Program-made: the position numbers and the translations under genes
The notes under the pieces: generated by a model
Told to the model about the DNA's origin: nothing
What the model saw: the letters and a program-made list of their open reading frames with translations, nothing else
The model's database searches: none
Part shown: piece after piece, positions 1-7,238 of the stretch
Layout of the letters: every line of letters begins with the position of its first letter
How positions within the stretch are numbered: the stretch's first letter is position 1
Assembly: GCA_031271275.1 (NCBI GenBank)
Contig: JAISWA010000018.1
Location: 1 to 14,066, forward strand
DNA from: Clostridiales bacterium
Lineage (GTDB): Bacteria; Bacillota; Clostridia; Lachnospirales; WQUN01
Length of the DNA: 14,066 bases
Reading direction: 5' to 3'

Positions 1-1539
1 GCGAACATGAGCCACGAAATACGCACGCCCATGAACGCGATTATCGGCATAAGCCAAATGGCGCTCATGAAAAAGCAATCCGCGGAAAACACGGAGATGT
101 ATAAGAAAATCAGCTCCGCCGCAAAGACGCTGCTTTCCATCATCAATGATATTTTGGATTTTTCCAAGATAGAAGCCGAGAAATTGAAGATTGTCGAAGA
201 AGAATTTTTGCTTGAGGACACGGTAAGCAACGTATTCCTTGTGGCAACCGAGCATATCGGGGACAAGCCCGTTGAGGTTTTGTTTGAAGCGGCGGCGGAC
301 GTACCGGCGGCGCTTCGCGGGGACAAGAGCCGTATTTGGCAGATATTAAAAAACCTGCTCGACAATTCCGTCAAATATACCGTCAAAGGGCATGTGCTGC
401 TGAGCGTATCGGTCGCGGATAAAAAGACGCCCGCCGATATCGCGCTGCGGTTCGCTGTAAAAGATACCGGCGTGGGTATGTCGCGGGAACAGTTGTCGAG
501 GCTGTTCGACCCCTTTGAACAGTTCCACCGCGACACAACAAAAGTCGCCGGCACCGGTCTCGGCATGTCGATTACCAAAAGTCTGACCGATTTGCTTAAC
601 GGCTCGATCAGCGTCAGCAGCGAGGTTGCCCAAGGGACCACCTTTGAAGTGGTGCTGCCGTTTAAGTTACCCGAAAATCCCCGGAGCCTGCTTAAAGGGT
701 CTGCCGAAGCGCTTGGCGCGCAATTGGAGAAGGCGGGGCCGGTGCTGTTAATAGACAGGGAACCCGCGTCGCTTAAAATAATGTCGGATATACTGAAGAA
801 CGTAAACGTCGAGTCCGTAAGCGCGTCCGACGGAGATACCGCGCTTACCGTACTGCGGGAGCGCGAAAATAATATAGGCGGAGCCCCGTTTAAGGTCGCG
901 GCCCTCGCTTACGACTTCGGTGAGGGCGCGGATAACGGAATCATACTCGCGGGCAAGATTAAAAAGATTGCCGGAAATATCAAGCTGTTAATGGTAACCG
1001 CGTACATGCACAGAGTCCTGCAGGAAAAAGAGATACGGGCGGCGGGGTTTCACGATGTTATCGAAAAGCCCTTCCTTGCGTCTTCCTTCCTGCGCAAACT
1101 GTGCAGCGCCGTCCCGGAAAAGGAAGGCGCGGGGAATAGCGGCCACCCGCCCAAACCCGCCTATTCGTTCCCCGACGCGCGGGTGCTGTTGGTGGAGGAT
1201 AACGAAATCAATCAAATGGTGGCTGCGGGCTTGATGGAAAGTTTCGACGTGGTTCCCGTTATCGCGAACAACGGCAGGGAAGCGTTGGAGTGGTTAGAGC
1301 GGCAGGAATTTGATCTGGTGCTGATGGACATCGTAATGCCGGTGATGGACGGGCACGAAGCCGTCGCCGCCATACGCGGAAGCGATAAACCGTACCGGGA
1401 CGTACCGGTTATCGCGATGACGGCGAACGTTATGTCCGATGAGGTGGCGCAGTATTTATCCGAAGGCATGGACGGACACCTGGAAAAACCCATTGATGTA
1501 TACGCGTTCCAAGCGGCGCTGGTGAAGCATCTGTCTTAG
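1..1539 (+). CDS. Hybrid sensor histidine kinase with two receiver domains (5' partial)
   Basis: This is the C-terminal part of a phosphorelay kinase; the reading frame is open to base 1, so the sensor region lies outside the window. Counting from the Met at base 7, the HisKA box SHEIRTPMN gives phospho-acceptor His3. The ATP-binding domain follows: N-box near residues 113-124, G1 DTGVGM at 153-158, F-box near 170 and G2 GTGLGMS at 182-188. A first receiver (about 245-365) keeps a candidate Asp303, Thr331 and Lys354, but its acidic pair reads D250-R251 instead of two acids, so it may be weak or regulatory. A second receiver (about 391-510) looks complete, with ED at 397-398, Asp441 in MDIVMPVMDG, and Lys494. 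No HPt domain is present, so a separate phosphotransfer protein is expected if a full relay operates. The input signal cannot be inferred. The stop TAG overlaps the stop of the convergent gene. Confidence 0.95.
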   Translation, partial: ANMSHEIRTPMNAIIGISQMALMKKQSAENTEMYKKISSAAKTLLSIINDILDFSKIEAEKLKIVEEEFLLEDTVSNVFLVATEHIGDKPVEVLFEAAADVPAALRGDKSRIWQILKNLLDNSVKYTVKGHVLLSVSVADKKTPADIALRFAVKDTGVGMSREQLSRLFDPFEQFHRDTTKVAGTGLGMSITKSLTDLLNGSISVSSEVAQGTTFEVVLPFKLPENPRSLLKGSAEALGAQLEKAGPVLLIDREPASLKIMSDILKNVNVESVSASDGDTALTVLRERENNIGGAPFKVAALAYDFGEGADNGIILAGKIKKIAGNIKLLMVTAYMHRVLQEKEIRAAGFHDVIEKPFLASSFLRKLCSAVPEKEGAGNSGHPPKPAYSFPDARVLLVEDNEINQMVAAGLMESFDVVPVIANNGREALEWLERQEFDLVLMDIVMPVMDGHEAVAAIRGSDKPYRDVPVIAMTANVMSDEVAQYLSEGMDGHLEKPIDVYAFQAALVKHLS

Positions 1540-3980
1540 AGTTTCTCCACGGCGCTTTCCTCCATCAGCGGCAGGCTGAACAGATAGCCCTGCGCGCTGT
1601 CGTACCCGATGGATTTAAGCGCGTCGCACTCGCCCTGCGACTCTACGCGTTCCGCCGAGACGCGCAGGTCGAAACGCTTCGCCAGTTCCAACACGGATTT
1701 GTTCATGAACGATACGCGGTTGTCCGTGTTAAGGCCGGCGAAGAAGGTGTGGTCGATTTTAACGCTATCCAAAGGCAAATAGGAAAGCAGATAAAATGAA
1801 GAACGCATATCCCCGAAATCGTCGAGGGAAATGATAACCCCTTCCTCACGCAACGCCTCCAACTTTAGCGCGCATTCCGCCACACGGGTGTCGATTGCCT
1901 TTTCGGTAACCTCAAGCTGCAGCTGACGCGGGGGAACGCCATGCTCCTTGAGCGTGTTTAACACGCCCTCAACAAACCCGCCGTCCTCAAGCTGCCCTCC
2001 GGAAATATTCACCGACACATACCCTTCAAAGCCCTTTTGGTCGATGAGCCGCCGCATAAACCGGCAGGCTTCATCCAACGCCCAGTTGCCCAGTTCAACG
2101 GAAAGCGCCTTATCCCGTTCGGCTATGGGAAGAAATTCCGTCGGGCTCAAAAGACCCAACTCGCTGTTGCGTATGCGCATCAACGCCTCGAAACCCGCCA
2201 GATTATTGCCGTCGCCAAGATTGTACAGCGGCTGATACATAAAGAAAATTTCCCGCTCGGCAACGCAGTTGCGCAGCACTTCCGTCACCTTGCCGGAGCG
2301 GCTGATCTTTTCGCGCATTCCTATGTCGTAGAACGCGCATCTGCATTCGTCCCCCTCCTGCTTCTCTATGCTGTTCATGGCGATTTCGGCGTTGGAAATA
2401 AGATTGTCTATCCGCAGCCCGTCCCGGGGGTAAATCGCGATGCCCGCGCTTCCGGTGATGTGCAGCCGCGTTTTGCCCATGTCGAAGGGTTCCGTGATTT
2501 CATCCCGCAGAATGCGGATTGCCCTTTCAATCGACTCCTTCCCGCCCGTCTTTGCCGCCATGAATTTATCGCTGCCCGCCCTCGCGCAGGCTTCAAAACC
2601 CGCGGCGGATTGCATGACCCTTCGCCCGAATTCGCTGAGCACGGCGTCCGCCGTCAGGTTCCCGTAGGTATCGTTTATTTGTTTGAACCGGTTTATTTCA
2701 ATGAAAATGAGCCCGGCGTTCCGGTTGGGCTGAAGATGCCGGGCGAATTCCCGCTCGAAGGCGCGGCGGTTAAGCAGCCCGGTCAGGTAATCGTGTGTTG
2801 CCATATAATCGTTGCGTTCTTTTTCAACCTGGATTGCTCCCCGCAGGGAACCCAACCGGCTAACCATTTCATTGTAGCCGTAAGCGATTTTTTTAATTTC
2901 ATCCACAGAGGCGGCGACGGTACACGCGGTGTATTCGCCGGTTTCCGCCCCTTGCGAAAATTGCGCGCTCAACAGCGCGACGGGCCGCGCCGCCCTGCCG
3001 GAAAGCCATAGCCCGAAAACCGAGGCAAGCGCAAGCAATATCAAAACCAACGCGGCGGTAAGCAGTATATAGGCGTACCGCGCATTTTCGTAATCGCTCA
3101 AGTCCTGCCTGAGCGCCACCACCATGTCGTATTCGGGGATGATGCGGTAGTAATACATACGCGGTATGCCGTCGAGCACGGTCTCGACCGGGCCGTAGGG
3201 AGGGATTTCCCCCGCTTGGTAGCGGGCGGTCAGGTCCGCCATTTCCGCGGTGGCGATATAGGTGTTCACGAAGCGCGGTTCCGGGTGGTACAGGATATAG
3301 TTGCCCGCGTCCGCGACAAACGCAATACCGGTATCGCCGAAGGTTATGCCCTCCGCGTTCATACCGAGGGCGTTTGCGTTAATATACGCGGCGAGCACAT
3401 AACGCAGGGAGCCGTCGTTATTTCTGAAACATACGCTTAAGGTTACGCACCGGGCGTTCGGGTCGTCGGGCTGCGTAATCGAATCGTGGACGCGGCTGAC
3501 CATTACATGCCCTTCCCGGACCGGCGGAACCGCGTTTAAGTGGGAAAGATAATAGTCCCTGTCGGAAAGGTCAATCCCCAACGTTTCCGGTTTACACCCG
3601 AGCACGACTCTGCCCCCGGCGTCCATCAGCACCATGTCGTCGTATATGTCCAACCGGTCCACATAAACCATAAAGGCGTCGCGCAATACGCCTGCCGCCT
3701 GCCCCGCCTGCGCTTCCGAAACGCTTCCGGACGCGGCGCGCAGATACTCCCGCATGCTTAAGCTTAACGCAAGCCGGGAAATCTCGTTCTTATGCAATTC
3801 TATGATTCGGCTGAAAGACTTCGACGCGGCGTTTGACAGCTCCGCCATCCTGTCCAAATACAGCGCCTTTGTGGACGACGAGTCCGTATAAAACCGGGTG
3901 AGCGCAAACAGCAGCATCGGAATCACAGAAAAACAAAGCAGTATCAAAAAGAATTTCCTACGCAACGCCAAATCCCACAC
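1536..3980 (-). CDS. Membrane Cache-HAMP-GGDEF-EAL protein, probable cyclic-di-GMP phosphodiesterase
   Basis: An 814-residue receptor-type protein. A transmembrane helix at about 9-28 and another at 303-326 bracket an extracytoplasmic region (about 30-300) resembling a double Cache sensor. HAMP follows (about 327-378), then GGDEF (about 395-550) and EAL (about 565-814). The GGDEF signature is replaced by G469-S-D-K-F473 and the DxD metal site by E428-I-N, so cyclase activity is unlikely. The EAL residues expected for hydrolysis are present: E598 of EAL, N658, E690, D720-D721, K741, E777 and Q797; the loop after DDFG is atypical (DMRSS instead of the usual TGYSS type). Inference: a ligand-controlled c-di-GMP phosphodiesterase with a regulatory GGDEF domain. 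It lies 11 nt downstream of galM. The start is uncertain: the GTG at 3980 has AAAGGG only 1 nt away, while an in-frame TTG at 3971 has the same site at 10 nt. An in-frame TGA lies just upstream. Confidence 0.93.
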   Translation of the reverse strand: MWDLALRRKFFLILLCFSVIPMLLFALTRFYTDSSSTKALYLDRMAELSNAASKSFSRIIELHKNEISRLALSLSMREYLRAASGSVSEAQAGQAAGVLRDAFMVYVDRLDIYDDMVLMDAGGRVVLGCKPETLGIDLSDRDYYLSHLNAVPPVREGHVMVSRVHDSITQPDDPNARCVTLSVCFRNNDGSLRYVLAAYINANALGMNAEGITFGDTGIAFVADAGNYILYHPEPRFVNTYIATAEMADLTARYQAGEIPPYGPVETVLDGIPRMYYYRIIPEYDMVVALRQDLSDYENARYAYILLTAALVLILLALASVFGLWLSGRAARPVALLSAQFSQGAETGEYTACTVAASVDEIKKIAYGYNEMVSRLGSLRGAIQVEKERNDYMATHDYLTGLLNRRAFEREFARHLQPNRNAGLIFIEINRFKQINDTYGNLTADAVLSEFGRRVMQSAAGFEACARAGSDKFMAAKTGGKESIERAIRILRDEITEPFDMGKTRLHITGSAGIAIYPRDGLRIDNLISNAEIAMNSIEKQEGDECRCAFYDIGMREKISRSGKVTEVLRNCVAEREIFFMYQPLYNLGDGNNLAGFEALMRIRNSELGLLSPTEFLPIAERDKALSVELGNWALDEACRFMRRLIDQKGFEGYVSVNISGGQLEDGGFVEGVLNTLKEHGVPPRQLQLEVTEKAIDTRVAECALKLEALREEGVIISLDDFGDMRSSFYLLSYLPLDSVKIDHTFFAGLNTDNRVSFMNKSVLELAKRFDLRVSAERVESQGECDALKSIGYDSAQGYLFSLPLMEESAVEKL

Positions 3981-3991
3981 GCCCTTTCACA

Positions 3992-5017
3992 TCATTCAAA
4001 TATAAACTCCGTGTAGTAGTGCTGCGGCTTATCTTTTTCCACCGCGCAGGAAGGGAAGCCGGGTTTGTTTACGGAATCGGGAAAGAACTGCGTCTCAAGG
4101 CAAAAGCCGCCGCGCCTTAAATAACGCGTGCTGTCTTTGCCCACTATGTCCCCCGTAAGGGAATTGCCGCTGTAGAATTGCATACCGGGGCTTGAAGTGC
4201 GCACTTCCATAACAATACCGCTTCGGGGCGCGCGCGCCCGCGCGGCGGTTCCCTCTCCGTCAAGGATGTAATTGTGGTCGTACCCGCCCCCCGTCCTTTC
4301 AATATCCCGGCAGATGGCTTTCGGTTCGCGGAAGTCGAAAGGCGTGCCCGTCACGTCAAGGTATTCGCCGGTGGGGATGAGCGTATCGTCGATGGCGGTA
4401 ATTTGACCGGAAAAAATTTGCATTTCGTGACCGCCGATATCCCCCCCGGCGTGCCCCTCTAAATTAAAATAGGTGTGGTTGGTCAGGTTGCATACGGTTT
4501 TGGCGGGCGTGGAAGCGGAATAATCCATGCGGATTTTATTGGCGTATTCCGCGAGCGTGTAAGTAACCCGCGCGGTCAGCTCGCCGGGGTAGCCGCTGTC
4601 GCCGTCCGGGCTTGTCAATCGGAAGGTCAGGCTGTTCCCCGCCGCGTCATAGGGCTCGGCGGTCCAGATTTTTTTATCAAAACCGTTGGAGCCGCCGTGA
4701 AGGTGGTGCCGGTTCCCGTCGTTCTTCTCAAGCTTGTAGGTGACGCCGTCCAACGCAAACGTTCCGTTGGCTATCCGGTTGGCGACGCGCCCGACGACCA
4801 CGCCGAAAAAAGCCGGGTTAACGGCATAATCCGCGGGGTTGTCGAAACCGAATACCACGTCGCGGATAACGCCAAACGCATCCGGCACTTGCAGCGATAC
4901 GATTGCGCAGCCCATGTCCGCAACGCGTACCTTCATGCCCGATGCGTTGGCAAATTCATATATATGTACCTGCCTTCCGTCCGGAAGGCCGCCCCAATAT
5001 TTTTGCGTGATACCCAT
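3992..5017 (-). CDS. galM: Aldose 1-epimerase (mutarotase)
   Basis: A 341-residue cytosolic galactose mutarotase-family protein that would interconvert alpha and beta anomers of aldohexoses, the step that feeds beta-D-galactose released from lactose into the Leloir pathway. Visible motifs: GRVANRI at 76-82 (substrate Arg), NRHHLHGG at 102-109, NLTNHTYFNL at 177-186, YDHNY at 246-250 and LETQFFPD at 307-314. The spacing of H107, H181, D247 and E308 fits the known catalytic His, His, Asp and Glu of the family, E308 being the likely general base. Length is normal and no signal peptide is seen. A 17-codon longer frame starts at 5068, but the ATG at 5017 has a strong Shine-Dalgarno and matches the usual family N-terminus. 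No other galactose genes are in view. It sits between the germination fusion gene and the EAL gene, with gaps of 83 and 11 nt. Confidence 0.95.
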   Translation of the reverse strand: MGITQKYWGGLPDGRQVHIYEFANASGMKVRVADMGCAIVSLQVPDAFGVIRDVVFGFDNPADYAVNPAFFGVVVGRVANRIANGTFALDGVTYKLEKNDGNRHHLHGGSNGFDKKIWTAEPYDAAGNSLTFRLTSPDGDSGYPGELTARVTYTLAEYANKIRMDYSASTPAKTVCNLTNHTYFNLEGHAGGDIGGHEMQIFSGQITAIDDTLIPTGEYLDVTGTPFDFREPKAICRDIERTGGGYDHNYILDGEGTAARARAPRSGIVMEVRTSSPGMQFYSGNSLTGDIVGKDSTRYLRRGGFCLETQFFPDSVNKPGFPSCAVEKDKPQHYYTEFIFE

Positions 5018-5022
5018 ATGCT

Positions 5023-5033
5023 CCCCTCTCCTT
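5023..5033 (-). promoter_or_regulatory. Ribosome binding site that fixes the galM start
   Basis: On the minus strand AAGGAG (5028-5033) is followed by GAGGGG (5023-5028), ending 5 nt before the ATG at 5017. This double purine block decides for the 341-residue start over the longer frame opening at 5068. Confidence 0.75.
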
Positions 5034-5052
5034 TTTCCTTCATGAAATTGAG

Positions 5053-5070
5053 TATTGAATACAGTCAATA
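5053..5070. repeat. Short inverted repeat upstream of galM
   Basis: TATTGA (5053-5058) and TCAATA (5065-5070) are perfect 6-bp inverted arms separated by 6 bp, in the AT-rich part of the gap between the germination fusion gene and galM. Read on the minus strand it contains TTGACT, a fair -35 match, but no good -10 follows at the right spacing. It could be an operator half-site pair or chance. Confidence 0.25.
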
Positions 5071-5100
5071 TACCATAATTTCACGCGGGTGTGGGCGGGG

Positions 5101-7236
5101 TTAAGACGCGCCCTGTTTCCCGCGCAAAATGACCCGTACCGCTGTAACGCTTTCCGAATCGCCGGGCGGCGCGCAGCATTTTTTAAACGCTTCGTGAATT
5201 TCTTTTTCTACGATTTCCGCGTAACGCTCAGGCAGGTCGCGGGTGTCCCCCGGGGCATACCCGCCAATGCTTCCCGTTATGGTGATATGCGTTTGGTATC
5301 GGGTTGCTCCGTCATAAGACGTCTGAAGCAATTTCACCTCATGCTTCTCCACTTCCATTGCCGCCCGCCCGCCGTCGCCGGTTTCCGCGTCAAGGATTGC
5401 GCCGGTCGCGCCGTTTGGCAGTCGCCACAAGTAGCCGCGCGTTTCTTTTTCATTCAGCGCGGCGGCAACGCCTTCGTTGTTTAACGCAATCGCCCCGGAA
5501 AGGGCGGGCGATTCCCCGTCAAGATAAGCAAGCGGAATCAGCGCGATTTTGTTTTCCCGCAATTGGGCGTAAAAACCCGTAATATCCTGCTTTAGCGTAA
5601 TGCCCATCGCCTTGCCGGGGTATTTATAAAAATCCGGGAAAAACATATACGCCGGCGTACCGTCCGGGGTCGCCGCGCTGATAATGTCCCTCGCCTTGCC
5701 TTCCGCCGCGAGCAGCAAAAGCCGGCGGTTGATATCCTTATTGTCCCGCAAAGACAGCAGGGACTCCGAAAACAGCTCCGGCTCACGCAAATAACTTGCG
5801 CTGAAAATAATTTCCTTTGCCTGCCCGATGAAAATGCTGCGGCCCGTTTCCCTATCTAGCGCTTTAAGCGCTTCGCGAAAGGACGCGCCCCGGGCGGTAA
5901 ACAGGTTCATCCCCCCGGGTTTGTCTTTTTCAATATTCCCCGGAGCGGCAAGGGTCAGTTCCACGCGTTCGCCGCCGTCCGCCGTGTCCAACGCCAACGC
6001 TACCGCGAATATCCGGTTTTCGATTTCAACCCTGTCCCAACAGCCGGAAAGCGGAAGCAAAAGCGGCACGAGGATAAGCATTTTCGCCGCCGCGCGCGCT
6101 TTCTTATTTTTCGGCCGGTGAATCGCGCCCGCGATGAATAAAATAACCGGAAGGACGAACAAATAAAAAACGCCGAAGGTTTTGAACAGCGCTTCCAATA
6201 TTTCAAAGACGGCGGGGGAATCCAACGGGATGCATCCCATGCCCGCCACGGCGGCGGCACAGGGAAAAACAAAGGAAATTTTCCCGGGGGAAAACCGGGG
6301 GCGCAGGCTTTTTAAAAGCGCCGCCGCGTAAAACAACCCCGCGCCGATTACCATGTAAGCGGTCGCCGTCCAAAAGCTCATCATCAACGCGTCCTGCCTT
6401 TCCATAAGCGAACCGGGCAGGTTGACCATATCCATCATTTGAATAAGGGGCCATTCAAGCGAAAGCGTTTCTCCCACGCCGAACCGCGCGAGGGTAACGG
6501 TGGTGATAAAAAGCAGAAACGCCGCCGTTAACGCAACCGCGAGCATAATTTTCTTTCCCGTTCTTTTTTCGGTATTTACAAAACCGAGGGAAAGCGGCAG
6601 CAGTTCCAGGCCGGAAAACAGGAAGCCAAGCCCGGGTATGGCAGCCGCCGCGTGAAAACCGCCAAGGGCGGCGGAGGGTTCCGGGGCATTTTCAACCGGT
6701 GCCGTTGGCATCCGGTTAAAAAGATTTAAATCTATTCTAAAAACTGCCGTTATAAATAAAACCAACAGGGGGATAAACGTAATAAAGAACAATATCTCGG
6801 CGACGCGGGCGCGGGCTTCAATCCCTTTCGCCGCCGTGCAGCCCGCTATCGCGGTAATAAAAAAAACCACGACAAAGGCCGGGGTCGTCCGCAGTAAAAA
6901 AGATTGCGTTATTAAGGAAAACAGCCGCGCTTCCATGCCGGCGCAAAATAAAATTTTAAGCGCCAAAACGAGGGCAAGCAGCTTGCCGACGGGTTTGGAA
7001 AGCAAGCGGCAGAGGCGTTCCGTATAGGACGCGGAAGGTATACGCCGGGCGACGGCGGCGTGCAGCGCCGCGCATAGTAGCGCGGCGGGAATCAACAGGC
7101 CCGCCGCGAGCCAAACATTACCCCCCGCGCGTTCCGCCGCGAGCCGGGGCAGCGCGGCGACGCCCGTTCCGAACGCGCCGAACGCGATCAAAAACTGTAA
7201 CTGCCTTCCGGTTATTTTTTCATTGTGTGAAAGCAC
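5101..7236 (-). CDS. GerAB-type permease fused to GerAC-type lipoprotein domain (germinant receptor B-C fusion)
   Basis: One 711-codon frame covers two receptor subunits that are normally separate. Residues 1 to about 372 form an APC-superfamily spore germination permease with about ten hydrophobic segments (family length about 365). After a basic linker (RPKNKKARAAAK, 374-385) comes a complete lipoprotein signal: a hydrophobic stretch at 386-396, lipobox L396-S-G-C399, then WDRVEIENR, the typical start of mature GerAC. The C part (399-711, about 313 residues) is shorter than usual, mainly near the end. By family knowledge, GerAB takes part in germinant recognition and transport, and GerAC is a lipidated outer-face subunit; both work with GerAA in the spore inner membrane. 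The GTG start lies 2 nt after the GerAA stop, so the genes are probably translationally coupled. No stop or frameshift is visible at the junction, and the internal ATG at 6081 has no Shine-Dalgarno. A sequencing indel joining two genes cannot be fully excluded. Confidence 0.93.
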   Translation of the reverse strand: MLSHNEKITGRQLQFLIAFGAFGTGVAALPRLAAERAGGNVWLAAGLLIPAALLCAALHAAVARRIPSASYTERLCRLLSKPVGKLLALVLALKILFCAGMEARLFSLITQSFLLRTTPAFVVVFFITAIAGCTAAKGIEARARVAEILFFITFIPLLVLFITAVFRIDLNLFNRMPTAPVENAPEPSAALGGFHAAAAIPGLGFLFSGLELLPLSLGFVNTEKRTGKKIMLAVALTAAFLLFITTVTLARFGVGETLSLEWPLIQMMDMVNLPGSLMERQDALMMSFWTATAYMVIGAGLFYAAALLKSLRPRFSPGKISFVFPCAAAVAGMGCIPLDSPAVFEILEALFKTFGVFYLFVLPVILFIAGAIHRPKNKKARAAAKMLILVPLLLPLSGCWDRVEIENRIFAVALALDTADGGERVELTLAAPGNIEKDKPGGMNLFTARGASFREALKALDRETGRSIFIGQAKEIIFSASYLREPELFSESLLSLRDNKDINRRLLLLAAEGKARDIISAATPDGTPAYMFFPDFYKYPGKAMGITLKQDITGFYAQLRENKIALIPLAYLDGESPALSGAIALNNEGVAAALNEKETRGYLWRLPNGATGAILDAETGDGGRAAMEVEKHEVKLLQTSYDGATRYQTHITITGSIGGYAPGDTRDLPERYAEIVEKEIHEAFKKCCAPPGDSESVTAVRVILRGKQGAS

Positions 7237-7238
7237 GG

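Noticed and set aside
2037..3011. A 324-codon open frame on the plus strand opposite the Cache-GGDEF-EAL gene
   Set aside because: It lies wholly antisense to a gene with clear domains and its translation shows no recognisable motif. Long antisense frames are expected in GC-rich coding DNA.
4220..4255. Alternating GC tract within galM as a Z-DNA or repeat element
   Set aside because: It encodes an Ala/Arg-rich loop between conserved GalM motifs and is short and imperfect; codon bias explains it.
5018..5068. N-terminal extension of GalM by 17 residues
   Set aside because: The strong Shine-Dalgarno lies inside the extension, 5 nt before the ATG at 5017, and the extension does not look like the family's N-terminus.
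4475..5104. A 209-codon open frame on the plus strand across galM and the gap beyond it
   Set aside because: It is antisense to galM, has no motif and no good ribosome binding site.
6079..6081. Internal ATG as a separate start for GerAC
   Set aside because: No Shine-Dalgarno precedes it and no stop codon separates it from the permease frame. It also falls after the basic residues that a lipoprotein signal needs. Low-level internal initiation cannot be ruled out.
6279..6294. TTTTCCC/GGGAAAA inverted repeat with a 2-nt loop
   Set aside because: It lies inside the permease coding region, is not followed by a T-run on either strand, and its loop is too tight for a normal terminator.
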